Under the pieces are notes generated by a model. The model did no database searches, had not been told where the DNA came from, and saw only the letters and a list, made by a program, of their open reading frames with translations. DNA of 64,000 nt from Tretioscincus oriximinensis (taxonomy: Eukaryota; Chordata; Lepidosauria; Squamata; Gymnophthalmidae): assembly GCA_022410635.1 (NCBI GenBank), contig JAJVDF010000046.1, positions 1,983,185 through 2,047,184 on the forward strand. The letters run 5' to 3'. Below, piece after piece: positions 42,681 through 56,730 of this stretch. How positions within the stretch are numbered: the stretch's first letter is position 1; every line of letters starts with the position of its first letter. Position numbers and translations under genes: made by a program.

Positions 42681-44883
42681 TTCACGTCATCAAGTACAGG
42701 AAAAAGTAAATGTATGTAAATGATTTCCTGTAGAAAACAAATGGTTATTTTGCTTTGGACAATATAATGGATCAGCAAACATATTAAGAGCTTTCTTACT
42801 GTATGCCCCATTAAGCCCTTCCTTAGACCACATCATATGTGCAAGAAAGGCTTCTAATTTGTTTGTTGGTCCTGTATGCTGGTCAGTGCAGAACTGCCCA
42901 AAGAGCATTGCTATATTCAGTCTTTAGTTCTAACAAAAAGAAGAAGAAATGTTACACGTAATTCAAATAAAGATATGCAGAGAGACCATTTCATCAGAGT
43001 GACTTGCCATGCTTTTCAAATACCATCTTTAATTTAGAAATAGTCTTATCACAACAGCAGCACAGTCTCATAATCACAGGAACCATAATTAAAGCTGAGG
43101 GCAAAATTTTCAGACAGACCAGAATTATCGTTCAAACACTTCTGAATTCTAGAAGATGGTGAAAACTATCACTAAAACATTTTTACAAAGCATATGAGCT
43201 TTACAGAAATTGATGTAACCATTTCTTTTGCTTCTCAATGTGCCTTAAACATAGGCTTTCAAATTGTCTATGAAAAAGTACAGATTATTTTTTTCTCCTT
43301 ATTAGCCAAGATTAAGAATACGGGTCATTTTAACACAGAATCTGAGACAGATAATTTTTTTTCTGCAGGAAATTCTGGAGTTGTTCAGCTTTAGTGTTTT
43401 TTTTAATGTTTGTTGACAAATGAAAAACAAAACTTGCAAAGTACTATACACATGTACACACTAGAACACATTTGGGTTTCTATGCTTGAAATCTGATTGG
43501 TAATGCTCAGTACCTTCCAAATATTGTGGACTACAATACTTCCATCACCTCCTGACCCAAAAGAAAAGCAAAGGCAAAATAAAACACAGTACTTTTCCCA
43601 ACTGCATAGCTTAAAAATAAAAACCATACATAGTAACTTAGGGTAAACAAATCCAGAAGTTATGCTTCTTTTTCTTGTTAGTCAGGGAAAGCAATTCAAG
43701 TGTCAAATTGATATTTGGGTGCATTAATAGGTTGTATATGGACCAATAAACTGAAACTGTTGATGATGTTATGGGATACTTTTAACTATCCAGACATTTG
43801 TACAGAATTTCTTAGGAAAACGTCATGATTCCAATGAATTCTTATCCTTGCTTACCAAAATTTTATCTACCCAAAGGTGAAAGGGAAAATAAGGACCTAA
43901 TTCTAGAAACTGGGAGGTAATGGTTGATGTAAAGGATGGCTAGGACCATAGTAATCAGTGATGAGGCTATCTTTAATTTTGGATAATAAGAGAAGAAAGA
44001 CCGAAGAGGAATCAAATTTCATAGTTGGACTACAGGATAGATTTGAAAGCACTCTGAAGGAAAGTAGGTAGGAAGGAAGCAATGGCTGAGTGACTTAAAG
44101 GATAGAAATGTTCAAGAAGAACAGGGAATTTTATCAAATGAGATTCTGGTAGCATAATCTTTAACCATTCCTATAAAATAGAAAAGGAAGAATGGGAAGC
44201 ATTTAGTGTCCAGAGTAGTTGAACTCAGAACTTAAAAACTTTACAAAAAAGTGGGGGGAGATATGTTTTAAAATGGAAGGAGAGAGACATATAATGTAAT
44301 CTGTAAGACAAGTCTCAAAAAAGCTAAAGTTTAAAATAAATTGAGGCTTACAAGAGCGATTAAAAGCAACAAAAAAGGATTTCAGGGTTATGTCAAATGC
44401 AAAAAAAAAATTATCAGAAATTCTACAGGATTTTCACAGAATGAGAATCATGAATAGGTCAAAACTTCCTGTTGTGTATCTGATTTCTCTCAGAAAAGAA
44501 GCCTAACACTGGCTTGCCTTCATTATACAACTGGAGGATTAAGTGAAACAAAGAGCTCTATAAACAGCCAATCTAAATGAATTCATGCCATACTTATCTA
44601 ATATTCATTATTGATATAAGTGGTAAAGCCTACAGAAGTGGGTTTGGATTTAATTGTGGTGGTGTGGGGACTTGTCACTCTAGTTTGGGCTAGTGCTGTG
44701 GAAGTTGTCTTCCTCTCGCAGTGGCACCCAAAGCAGTGGCAGGGGTTTTGGGCATGAATGGCTCAGTTGCTAAGGAAATGGTCTCTCATCTACGAGATTG
44801 GTTTTAAAAGCCCTGTACCGGTCCTTATCCTCAGATATCCTTAATATGTTGGTTTTTCTTTTATTTTAACTGTCCTGATATCT
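42681..44883. other. Unassigned sequence, possible decayed L2 interior
   Basis: No gene supported. 43740-44600 contains phrases reminiscent of LINE endonuclease/3' coding blocks (ttatgggatacttttaacta near 43770) but no continuous frame could be followed. Confidence 0.3.
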
Positions 44884-44912
44884 CCTTCTTCTTCTTCTTC
44901 TTCTTCTTCTTT
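44884..44912. repeat. (CTT)n microsatellite
   Basis: Nine to ten CTT units; such runs often mark the 3' tail of squamate SINEs. On the minus strand they create a poly-arginine/lysine artefact. Confidence 0.95.
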
Positions 44913-45287
44913 GAATTGGCTTGGGGGTGCTAGGGAAGGCATTCACCTCCTCAAACAACAGCCCAAATGCTGCCAGGGGTGATATGGGGCATCCTGGCTG
45001 GGCTGGTGCTAGGGAAGACGCTCTCCCCACAGCAGTGCCCCAAATGCCAGCAGTGGGATGCACAGTTTGCAATGTCATTGGTGGAGGTGAGCTGGGAATC
45101 AGATTCAAAAACTAAATGGAATTAAAAGAACAGAATTAAACACTCAGAGGGAGTATAGAGCAATATTCAGTCACACAAAGAAGTTCTAAATGGCTACCTA
45201 AAAGTTCTAATTATAGGCAACACACAAAAGAATTGAAAAATAAATCAGATGAATTTTAACAATCCTACTTGTTTATTTCTACAAGAA

Positions 45288-45425
45288 ACAATTGGTCACT
45301 GTGTGAGACATGATACGTTAGAGGGGTTCTGGCCTGATCCATCACCTCTCATCAAGGACCCCTCTAACACAGTATCTTATCTCACATAGGTACATGATCC
45401 AGCAAGGCTCCTTTCATGTCATTAT
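45288..45425. mobile_element. L2 3' tails in inverted arrangement
   Basis: 45290-45340 is plus-strand tail (attggtcactgtgtgagaca, ggggttctggcctgatcc). 45353-45397 is minus-strand tail (gacccctctaacacagtatc, ttatctcacataggt). 45399-45425 resumes the plus-strand end (atgatccagcaaggctcctt). Confidence 0.7.
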
Positions 45426-46062
45426 ATCTCTCAGGAAACATTAGAGATTGTCACACAATGAAATGATCAGAAACTGTTCAGTTTAAAGAAGGAGAAAATG
45501 CATTTTTATGTTTACTATTTCTTTATTCTTCAACTCAGCAATGTAGTGGTTTTACTAGGGCATAACAGAAAGGCTTTCTTGAAAATGAGGACTCTTGATG
45601 TGAATTACTTGAAACTCTGGGAGGGGTGGCACATTTATATACCATGATTAACATTCACTTGTTTCAAAAACACTTGGAATACTTTAGAAAATCACTTAAG
45701 AAATCACATATTTTAAGAAACTGACCACTACAGAATGAACATCTGTTAAATCTAAGATATTTCATAAAACTAAATTTGTTTTATCTCTTTTCCCAAGGAA
45801 TTGATAAGGAACTTCCTAGTTCTCAGCTGAGATAAAAAGCACATCCTGATTTTAATAAGTTCCCATTACTATTTTGGCTACCAAAAACAGAATGTATATA
45901 GATCAAAGGACAATTCACTTCATCAGATTACTGGTAGTTTGCCTGTGGAAGGCAGGACACAAACTAGGTCATAGGAACAACTACATCTTCCAATCTGGAA
46001 TCATAGACTCTTGATTTTAGGCCTCTAGTCTATCATGGAATAAGGTCTAGTGTGAAATGTTG
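45426..46062. other. Unassigned AT-rich sequence
   Basis: No supported feature. Confidence 0.4.
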
Positions 46063-46125
46063 ATTTTAGAGAAATAGCCATGTTACTCTAGTAGCAAGTC
46101 CAGCAAGGGGCAAATAGCACTAGAG
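46063..46125 (+). mobile_element. PLE terminal-repeat fragment
   Basis: ttttagagaaatagccatgt, tactctagtagcaagtccag and caaggggcaaatagcac match the start of the 4.1 kb PLE insertion over about 60 bases with several differences. Confidence 0.6.
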
Positions 46126-49100
46126 ACATTCAGTGTGGATTGGGTCTAGATTTCACACGGGTAGCTTTTTAAATAAGTATCACTTTTAATGTAATGTGTA
46201 TGCACCATAGTAGCCCATCTACCATGAAGCAGAAACTATCAGAGTTGATGTCTATCCTAATACTTGGCGATAGTAAATCCTATGCTCCGATTTAAGAAAC
46301 ATGACCTATTTAAGAAGCTAAGAAACTTATTTAACTTATTCATAACAATAATGTGTTTTAAATGTAGCACCATTTAAAATAAAACACATATATATTTCTA
46401 TCACATTTTTTAATTTTTTAACTAGCAGTTAAAAAGGGGGGAGACTATCTGCATAAGATTTTATTTTATTTTTTAAAAAATGAATATTAACATGCTGCAA
46501 ATGCAGTATCTTGAAATTGGTTAGCAGTAAATAAACATTCTAAATGGAGTTTTCACAAATGTTTTCTTTTGTACACTGTGGTAAGCAATTATTAATTGAG
46601 ACTCAGCATATATTATTATATGAGAGGGATTTATGTTCCCAGCTATATCCGAACGTCTCAGAGCAGGAAACAACACTTAAAACAGAGTACAAAGTAGACA
46701 TATTTAAGAATAGCAACTGTGCCTAAAGGTTAGATGGGAATATATCCTTTCGGTAAAAAGCCAGGGTAGAGAGGTGTTTCAATGATTTTCTGAAGCCCTA
46801 CAATGAAGAAGTTTGATGCATGTCAAGAAAGAGACTTTCCACAGTCTAGGGGGCTCCAACAAGAAGGTCCTGTCTTGGATTCCAATCCCCTTTGCTACTA
46901 AGAGTGGGCAGATCAGTATGGCAGAAGGCATTTTTTATGATATCTGAGATGAAAGTCATTTAGGACTTCATAATTGATTTTGTCATTTGCTAGCATTATA
47001 GCCATTTATGAACATACTCAGTAATCAGGTTTAAGGAGTTCAGCAGTCTTCATTGTCTGTATGGGACTAGTTATAATTAGGATTAGATCCTCATCAGCTC
47101 ACTGGTCTGAAATATTGATAGACCATATTAATCTGTACCAGTGCTGTCTGTTTTGGATTAAGCAGTAGCCTGGATCTGAGTGAGCATGACTGTGGTAGCA
47201 AGGGACATGCATCAGATCTACAATGGACCATGCACTCTTTTAATTCTAATGCAACCTAACCTTTTTAGTGCAGATGTGAGCTGTTGCTACTTATGAGAAT
47301 TAAGCAAATCTGAATTCATTAATGCAGATTTAGCATAGTAAATGCATAAGGGGGGGCTACCTTTATCTCCAAATTGGCGCCACATTTCTATAGCATCATG
47401 GAGACATATTTCTATCATTCACTGTGCTGCTGAGATTGACACCTATACTGCCATGCTGTTGACACTATTAGAGGAATTTTTTCCACTCTTATAGTGCTGT
47501 GGCCCTTTAATTCAGCTGGTAAGAATCGACATTGGGAAAAAACAGTTTGCATGTGCAGGCACTAGCATATCTCAGGCCAACCTAACAAATGACAATAAAA
47601 GCAACCTCCTAGGATGACCAGACTAAACCCAACTCAGCTACTCCTCTGGACAACTTCCCTTGCCTGAAATATTTCAATATTCTGTTCTCTACCTGATAGG
47701 AATTGCATTATATCTAACATAGAGCTGATCAAATTACAGTAGATATTGTGGAACTAAGTCCTTTCTGCATTGAGCCTTATTATATCTAGGAACAGGGGCC
47801 TGTCAACCATATGATAGTGCAGACTAAGGCAGGTTTCGCCCAGGATGTATCACAGTCTGTATCATGAATGAAGAAGTAGCTTAGAGGTAGTAGTGTCCAC
47901 GTACTACAGCTTCAAATCCACATTAAATAACAGAAAGGCACCTTTCCAAAGCTACAGATACGCAGTAGCACCAGTGTTCATACACTACCACCTCCCAGCT
48001 GCTTTTCAATGACTTCTTTCATGTTTGTGGATGCAGTCTGTACTCTTGCATTATCATGTGGACAACAGTTCCCTAATTTGAAAAGTAATTCAAAACAAAG
48101 ACCAGTACAGAAAGGGCCCTACAGTTTCCAGGAGTTCCCATTAGTTAGTTTGTTCGATTTGAAGCAGTTCAAACCTGAACCTGTTCAGCTATTTCTCAAC
48201 GAGAAGCCTTGAACACCTTTGTAAAGAGAAACAGTTTGCCAATCTCATCTCTTTTCTTTCCTGCTTATAGGTTCCTCAATCTTTCAATTTTTAAAGATGT
48301 TTTGTAAAAATAATTTTCAAAAGTAGATTTGTTGTCGTCATTATTGTTGCTGTTGTTTTATGGCGGTATAGCTGAATTAACCCCAATAGTAAATGGCTAA
48401 ATGAATATAATCATAACCTTCAACATTTAAAACAGCCTTTTTAACCTCACAACAGAAAACGGTCAGTTTGTAAACTAATAAAATAAACAACGATGTAAAA
48501 AAAAATGCAACAAATTGAAATGCAGTAAGACTGCAGATAGTACGATTTCCTTACTATATTTTTTATTGCAAAATGAAGCAGCGGCCCAGGGACATTTCTA
48601 TAACACAAGTGCTTCATTATAATCTAATAACTTCCAAAAGGTCACATTACTTTTATAGCTTCATTTATGCTACAAAAAGGTCATTTGGCATAGGAATGAA
48701 TGAATTTATTTTGCAGAGAAAAAAGTATTCAGATGATGGATATTCTGCTTTCCTATACAAGGTGTACAACACAAAGTATTAGCCTGCTCATCTGTGGGAT
48801 ATCAACAATGCAATAGGATTTGCAAGGAACACTGTATTTTCGGATTACAACAACGAAAGGTTTATAGGAGATCAGTCCTGTCGTTGCTAGACGTGTGCTG
48901 ATGCTATATAGCTTAGAAAACTCTTTCCCAACTGCTTTTTTTTCTTTTCAATTGTGGTGGCTTCATTTGGAGCAGATGGGACAAGTGCCCTTGTTCTCAT
49001 TTCCAAGGCCAGCCACAATCTGCACTAATATCTGGAAAGTGGGACTCCACCCTGGGATACAATAGGAATATGGTTCAGTGAAAAGAAAAACCGTAGACAT

Positions 49101-49157
49101 CATATAAACAGGTTTTCTAGCACACGAAGAAGTGCATTTTGCACCTGAAGATGTACT
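46126..49157. other. Unassigned AT-rich sequence
   Basis: About 3 kb without recognisable gene or repeat. Short open frames (for example 48009-48212) have no domain features. Confidence 0.4.
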
Positions 49158-49690
49158 TTATTTACTTTCTTTTGTATTATTTTCTAAGGTGCTGTTGGAG
49201 CCTCTAACTAGAAATTCTGATCCAGAGTCCTGTTTCCTCATTATGTGGTCAAAGTATCTGAGCTTCAGCTTTGCTATCTGTCTTTCCAATGAGTACTTAT
49301 GGTTATTTCTTTTAGTATTAATTGATTCAATCTCTTTTTTAATCCCAGGAACCATCAAAAGCCTTCTCTAGGAATACAAATCAAAAGCATCAATTCTTTA
49401 GTATTCTGCCTTTCTTAGGATCCAGTTCTTGTCATAACTACTACTGAGAAAGCCAGTATTTGGCTATATGGAACTTTATGGCAAGATGATGTATCTTTTT
49501 GATATACTGGCCAGGTTTGCCATAGCTTCGCTCCCCTAAGCACCCATCTGTCTTTGAGCACCTCAAAATAAAATCTGATAGTGTTTTCATTCCTTCTTAC
49601 TCTGTTTGGCATAAAAGCAACTTTTGTGCTCTTCTTCACAATCATCAGTAGACTGGCCATTTTAATTCCAACTTAACCTATGCATATAAT
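49158..49690 (-). mobile_element. RTE/BovB-like LINE fragment, antisense
   Basis: On the minus strand, 49690 to 49380 resembles the region after the reverse-transcriptase core of BovB-type elements (LRGAKLWQTWPVYQKDTSSCHKVP as a decayed form, then VVVMTRTGS, a stop and NTKELMLL). 49358 to 49158 follows with LERQIAKLKLRYFDHIMRKQDS, a well-known block near the RTE C-terminus. The order is correct; stops and indels show it is dead. Confidence 0.65.
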
Positions 49691-51475
49691 TTAAATAAAT
49701 CGTGTGGAAGTATATAATGCTGTCATAAACCAAATTTTGAACCACTTTTAGTTCTAGCTGTTGCATCCTAACCTGTATAAAGATTCCTCAAGAGAAAAAT
49801 AAAGGAGACAGGTATTCCCATCTCTTTAAAGACTTTGCCAGAGTTTGCTATTCATATACAATATATGGAATTAGATTAATGCTTCAACCTTGCAGATACC
49901 TTGAATGAGAACAAATCTTATGCATAATATTCTAGCAGTTAGGAACTGTAAATGTTGGAAACTGTTGATTTTACTGTTAGGATAAATTTCCTGATGCTTT
50001 GAGTTTGAGCTACAATAGAATTTCCACGAGTTGCATTAAACAGTGTTTTGCCTTTGATTCACTGCCTATTATTCCACGCACTGGATATTTGGTGTTCTAA
50101 AGTACATTTCATTGGAAATGCATGATTGCAGTGGAGATGTATGAATATAAAGTGATGGAGAATTCAAAACTGGCTATCCAAGAACAAATATCTCTGTGGC
50201 AGAACAAAGTCATAGAGAAGGAGATATTTCCTTTCATGCTGTTCTCTATAAAGCCCAAGGGTAAAATCAATGAAGCTTGCCATTTGTAAAACGATGAATC
50301 AATAAGTCACACAAATGCAAATGGTGTTGTGAAATTTGAATAATGTTGAGTATTTCTTATTTATTTATTTGAAGGCAAAGTACATTTTAATCAATTAAAG
50401 GTCAAAGAAACTGGCCTAAAGAAACAGTATGAATAATTTACACGTTTATCCACACACTGAAATGCTATTTTAAGGATGCTGAGCTAGATTTCCATAACGG
50501 AGCAATAGAATTTTCAATCAATTGGTGGGGGCAGAGGGGAACCCAATATTAAATTGGCTGCCCATTTTGTTTCATTAGGGATACTATAAACACTATCTAT
50601 TTCACACTGCATAAGGAAATAGATTTTGCATTCCATGATAACAATGCCAGAGAGGCAGTGACCTATAAAAGTTTTGGTTTAACCTTATCATATTATGAAA
50701 TTAGAATTATAACCTTAACCCTTTGTACAAATAAAACTTTTTTATGAGAATAATTTGCAGGGTTTTTTTTCCTTTTACTTTTACCCATAGTGAATTAATG
50801 GATTTTTTTACAGAGTGAATTAGCTACAGTTTTATAAACTGAATTTTGATTATGTGTTATTAAAATGGAGCTCAGCATTTATTTAAATGCAAGTGTTCAC
50901 CAAAATGCTTAATAGTTTAGTAAGATATCATTTTCATTTTAATGTGCATGAAGTTGATTGAAGGCATGGATTTAATCATAGGACTAATCAAAATTCAATT
51001 GGCAAGACATGCATGTGAGCAGATTTGCAGATCATTCCATTAAACTGCAACTACACAGACTTTCCAAATTTCACAGATAGCCTTTTAAGTTAGCGACTGA
51101 TTAAAAATAAAGCTTCAAAAACATGAATTATACATACAAGCTCAGGAAGAATAGAATATCTAGTTGCTGAAATGTTGCACTACTGAAAACTAGTCCTCTG
51201 ATTGGCATCTATAATATCTGAGAAAAGTAGTTACTCAGTAGTATGCAACAAAGGGGAGTGTAGAATGCCAGATACCTTCATTTTATCTTTGGGTATGGAC
51301 CAAGGAAGCATTTCTATCTGGGTAATGCTCTGTACATTGTCTTTTAAGCCATGAAGGTTTTATCCAACTCGGGAGTTAATTTATTCTTTAAGCCAATTAT
51401 CTACTTAAGAGATTCATTCATGTTTTTCTATTGTATTTAATGAGCCAATAATGTTATGACCTCTACGCAAATTTG
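49691..51475. other. Unassigned AT-rich sequence
   Basis: About 1.8 kb with no recognised gene or repeat. 50350-51120 is notably free of identifiable transposon sequence, so it could be older unique DNA. Confidence 0.35.
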
Positions 51476-51790
51476 TTGTCCAGCATTTATATGTAAGTTG
51501 TTGATGCTGTTAGGTCAGGTCTCGCTCATCATAATCCTATGGAACAGAGCATACAAAGTCCTCTGGTATCTTCTGGAATTTGTCCAAGCTCTCATTTGTT
51601 GTTCTATAACTGTATTTATCCATCCCATGCTCTGGAGTCTCCTTCTCCTCTAGCTTTCAGTCTTTCCCTGCATCAAGATCTTTTCCAGTTAATCCTCTGT
51701 TCTCATTTTGTAGCCAATGTATCAGAGCTCTAATTTTAATACTTGTCCCTCCAGTGAATAGTCAGGATAGATTTCCTTCAGTATTGATTG
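51476..51790 (-). mobile_element. RTE/BovB-like LINE fragment, antisense
   Basis: The minus strand contains ggctacaaaatgagaacaga, then aactggaaaagatcttgatg, gaaagactgaaagctagagg and gcatgggatggataaatac. These correspond to the HIMR-x-DSLEK / KRRRGRQ / RWLD portion near the BovB C-terminus. The frame is broken. Confidence 0.65.
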
Positions 51791-53992
51791 AATTAATTTT
51801 TTTCAGCATCATAATTAAAATGTTGATTCTTCAGCACTTACACTGTAGTAGTCTTCTTTATAGTCCAGTTCTAACAGTCACTGGGAACAGTCATAGCCTT
51901 GACTATATGGTAGCAAGTAAACTCGTTGATCCTGATTACTCCTCCAAACTTCCTTGGGCAAAACCAGATGTAGGATATCATCATGCAAGTCAGTACAATT
52001 TTGAGCCACTGGGTGTTCTCAAGCTCCTTCCTGGCCTCCAGTACATATTGCAAAACTAAGCAAAGAAACAAGCATAGATTGCATCAGATTTTGAATGCAA
52101 GGCTAAGGTATCCACTGAATCTTCCAAGGTACTAAGGGTCCATCCCCACTCATGATATTTAGTGAGGTGGAAACAACATATCTTCAATCCGCCCCAAGAG
52201 GTCATATATGTTGAGCGATCCATCCACTAAAATGGTCTGCTGTTGCAGAATTTTTAGCATCTGCAGTTTGTGCGATTCACCAGCAGGCATTTTTATAGTC
52301 TGAAAAAACCTTCATGGAGACATTCAGCAATTTGGACATTGAAAAACTCACAAGACTTCAAAGTTGCATCTAAAAGTTAATTGGTTCTCGGCTCGCAGAA
52401 AATGCTGGGAATTATAGTAAGGCAAGCGCAGCAATGCCTTAAGGGGCTCGTCATGGTATGAGATTGCTAGGCAATGTTTTGCAGCAGTGTTGAAACCTGA
52501 GGTAGGTGAGGTGGATCACAAATGCATTTTAAAAAGAAATAGTGAGGTAAAGCAGAAGGTGGGGAAGGGTCCTAAGTCAACACTCAATATACTATTTCTG
52601 TTTGTTGTATTCACTAATATTCAACAACTAGAGATCAAATGAACTGGACATTCTTCAGGAAAGCAGAACACCCAATGCAGCAAAGTTTTTATAAACTACA
52701 CACAGGAGAATTTGATAATTTAATGCGAGACTTTTTTGAAGCCATAAAAAACCTAACATTGCCTTGATGACCCAGAATGAGTCCCACCAGCACATGGCAA
52801 CTTGTACATTTACTGCCATGGTACATTTGCCACTATTGACAACATATCTGCTGCAGTTTCCATTGGGAGAAAGGATCTGAATGTTACCACTGTAGGACTC
52901 AAATAAATCACGCAAAAAGATAATTGGTGATCATAAAGGTTTTTCAAGAGCAACGAAGAACTTTGTTCCCTATTAAGTAGGAGTGATGACTTCCCTTGCA
53001 GCTGTTAAGTAAAGCCTCCTGCCGCAAACACAGCCTAACCCTTTCATGTTCCAGGCACCTCAATCAAGAAATCCATTTCAAGGTACATTCCATTAGTGCA
53101 GATTGTGTTCGGGCCATTAAGCACTGTCATTGTGACATTCTGAACAAATGTTTGTTTTTAAAAGCTAAGCTGGGAAACAAGAATGGAATTAAAAAATCAG
53201 TTATGTTTGAAAAACATTTTTCTGAGGCTGCTGAAGATGGTGCTTTATCTTAATTTTGTTTATCCCGTCATGCAGAAAGCTTTGGTCTTTACGTGGAAGT
53301 GTTCTCTATAAGGCCTTCTGTCCTAAGCTTGAGATGGGTCCTGGGCATCATTTTCATTAATAATGGCACTACATGCTCAGAGAAGTACAAACAACAACTT
53401 TCTCTGTTCTTCATTTTTTAATATCTTTGAAAGGTTTAAGGTCTGCAACATCACTAACAAGTGGGTGTTTTCATGCTTTACTACCAATCACTTTTAGGAA
53501 AGGAGTTTTGCTTTCCTTCAGTTCCAGATGAAATATATGGGGGCTGCTTAGAGTTTCAGTATTCATTAAAAAGCAAAAAAGAAAAAGATTAAACTAACAC
53601 TTCTAGGATTTCTCTCACAGCATAAGATCCTATGGTAGCAAGGCCATCCTGGAGTTGGAAGTTGAGAGAGCTTTTTGTACCTAATGCAAACAGCATCACT
53701 AATTCAGGCATAACAGCTGAAAGTCCCTCTATTCTCTGTTCCTTCTCAACATTTAAAAGGCCAGACAAATGCTGTAAGCAAATGTTGGTTTGAATGAAGT
53801 CAGGACAACAGATTTGATTCAAAGGTCCATATTAAAATTTTTGGAGATTCTGTGTCACCTGTAATCCGGACTAGTGTAGCATTACTACATGCAATCCAAG
53901 AATGTGCAATCCAAGAAAGAGAGGGATCTGTTTGAAGCTTCTACACAGCATTGCCTCTGCACCACATGTGTTTCTTGCAAAATGGTGGGTTA
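51791..53992. other. Unassigned sequence
   Basis: About 2.2 kb. No supported gene or repeat; open frames are short. Confidence 0.4.
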
Positions 53993-54101
53993 GTAGCCAT
54001 GTTTGGGGATGGAAGAAGCAATAGACTTAGCATTGCAGCTGAAGAATTGCATGGCTTTCCCCCACTTGGCTCAAGCAATTCCCATCCCCAAACATGACTA
54101 C
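53993..54101. repeat. Inverted repeat, about 29-base arms
   Basis: gtagccatgtttggggatgg (from 53993) is matched in reverse by ccatccccaaacatgactac ending 54101, with arms extending to about 54021 and from 54072 and a 50-base loop. No terminal duplications identified. Confidence 0.7.
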
Positions 54102-55067
54102 AGGCACCACTGATTTCCTCTCCCACTAAGGCTCTTAAAGAGCTGAATGCATATTCTTGGCATTTCTGCATTTACCTACAACAATACTGTTCAGCAGACA
54201 AAGCAATGCCTTCTGGTCTGGATCACAGCAAGTCTCAAAACAGAAGAGGTCCACTGCATGCTGGTGGCTATTCCAGTCCAGCCACATGAACTTCAGTCCT
54301 AGCCTTGGAGCCTTTGGAGCAACCATTTTGTTGGCACATTTTGTTTGTGCCCCAACAAATTGAAACATGGAAGCAGGCACCTTTTGCATACTCCATATTC
54401 CTGATCACTCCATGCTGATTAGTTTATCAGATCTACTGGTGATCAGGACCTCTTGATGCGGATCATACACTATCTAGGGTATGAAGGGGCAGAGATGCTT
54501 TCTAATGTGCTGACAAAAAAGACAAATAAAATTAACCTAAGAACAGAAAGGTCTTTGGACTGCACTTTCAAAGTCACGTTTTGGGAATCTTGTGGTAATC
54601 TGGGTGATTACATATTTCCACCATTACTAAGTCATCAAGATTTTAAGAGCACAATTTTAATAAGCCCAATATATCATTAAACTACCCATGTCACTGCATT
54701 CATCTCATAGTATCTGTGTGTAGCTGCTAGGAAAAAAAACACATTTCTCTATATCCAATTACATAGCTAGAATAACTGTAATTGAGCAAAGCCCTTTAAT
54801 TATTGAAGGTGGTGGTACATAAACTGTGGATATTAGATATTTGGGGCCGAAATCATTTAGACCTTATTGATTTAACACCGTGAACTGGTCTCAGTAGCAA
54901 TACCTTCATGAGTATCTTCTTGAATTCTCTCAGAAGCCCGTTCCTCCCTTACTGGCCTTCCATATCTCCACCATCTAACACCTATCTACTGCACAAAGAC
55001 TGCTGTTGTAACACTGTGCTTTCCTCACATCCCTACTCAAGAACTGTATGAGTCCAAACCTGAAATA
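54102..55067. other. Unassigned sequence
   Basis: No supported feature. Confidence 0.4.
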
Positions 55068-55302
55068 TTATTATTTATTTACTTGTACTTCTATCCTGCC
55101 CTATACTCAAAGATCTCAGGGCGTCCAACATAGTGGCGCACATAGCTTTTGTTGCTTTCTCCACAACAGACACCCTGTGGAGTAGGTGGGGCTGACAGAA
55201 TTCTAAAGAACTGTGACTGGCCTCATGGAGGAGTGGGGAATCGGACCGGGAGACTACCAGCTGTGAGTCTAACAATCTAACCACTACACCAAACTGGCTC
55301 TT
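55068..55302 (-). mobile_element. tRNA-derived SINE, antisense
   Basis: On the minus strand it starts gagccagtttggtgtagtgg with box A (55279-55291) and box B ggtccgattcc (55237-55247). The body has ggccagtcacagttctttag and cacagggtgtctgttgtgg. The tail is ctgagatctttgagtatagg followed by ataaataata. Same family as 32.15 kb, and better preserved in the head. Confidence 0.9.
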
Positions 55303-56730
55303 GTCACTTTTAACAAACATATTCACTGCTGCCACCAGATTAATTCAATAGAAACAAAACTTCATTGTTAGGTTTCTGTGCATCTCAAAACAAACAATAG
55401 GGGGCATACAACAGCAGGTATCAAAAACATGTAGCAAAACAGCATCCAACCTATAGCAGCAATATAATTCTTACTTTAAACAGATTACATCATTGTAATA
55501 GAGTTTTTAGTTACATTTTTATGAATGAAGGCAAAAGGCACAACGTATCACTGAAATGAATTAGTATGAATAATGCTTAGCTTCCATAGTGCTCAGCAAG
55601 CAGGATAAATTGGCTGACACAGAACTTTGAACTATTATGTTTTAGTCTACTGAATACATGTTTTCACATCTGACACACATCCTTGCAACATTGTATAATG
55701 ATATTGCCTTTTTAAATTCACAAACTATGCATAGAAAATCAAGCCATAGCATATCTGCTCATAAGATAAAACTATTTTTTTAACCAGAAGACAAAGATTA
55801 CTATATTCAAACTATTTTTTTTACTTTTAAATGCTTCCCCTCCCCTATTTATATATCAAAATCAAATTATCATCATTTAAACTACAGCATTTTCTGCACA
55901 TGGTCTTATTCTGAATTGCGTTTCAGAATTGGGACATGGCATCCACATGTTGAATGAAGCTAAGCAAGACCCACCCAGGGCCATTCTTAGCATGTGTTTG
56001 GCAGGGCCCTTTTCTGAGATATAATCCAGAATAAGGCCTATTGCAGAAAGAGCTTGATATTGTGTTGGTTAAATGTTTCTGATGCTTTCTTCCTTCCTGC
56101 TCTTCCACCATTATTAATATAGATGGTACGTTCTTCTGATAAAAAGGCACCCAAGTACACACACTGTCCAAATTGCTTTCAGTACCACTAAAACATCAGA
56201 GCATTTACCCTGACCAGGTCTTTCTCTGACTCCTAGTTATCCCAGCATAATACTCGTGTATGGATTCAACCTAAGTTATCTCCATGTTATGCGTCAAGTC
56301 ATTCTCTCTCTTGTCAGTTTTTGGGAAGAACAGGAAAACACATATCCCGGTATTTCCACAGCAAAGGCTGCATCCACACATCCGTCTCATCATGGGCCAT
56401 CCATGCTAATTGTGCAGAAAAGATCACAGTACAATAGTTGAGGCCTTGACAGCAGTACTCCATTTGCCTGACATCAGGGCTTCCTTGCTGCTGGAGCAAG
56501 ATCTCGGCACAAAGTTTTACAAGACTTCACTCCATCAGCCAATCGGGGAGGCAGCTCAAGGGATCAATGACGTTGCAATGCAAGCATCCCTTCTGTTTCC
56601 ATGGTGGTGGTGCCTACTCAGGAGTAGGTCACCAAGACTGCTGCAGAGTACAAGGTAGACATGCTAGTGGGCAGCAACCAGCTAACCCCTAAACTGTGCC
56701 ACATAGGCACATGTATGTATGAAGTGTCTA
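55303..56730. other. Unassigned sequence
   Basis: No supported gene or repeat. Confidence 0.4.

Noticed and set aside
44866..45108. Minus-strand frame ending in an arginine run
   Set aside because: The arginines come from the (CTT)n microsatellite; no other feature supports a gene.
50350..51120. Possible conserved non-coding element
   Set aside because: Lack of recognisable repeats is suggestive only; conservation cannot be judged from a single sequence.
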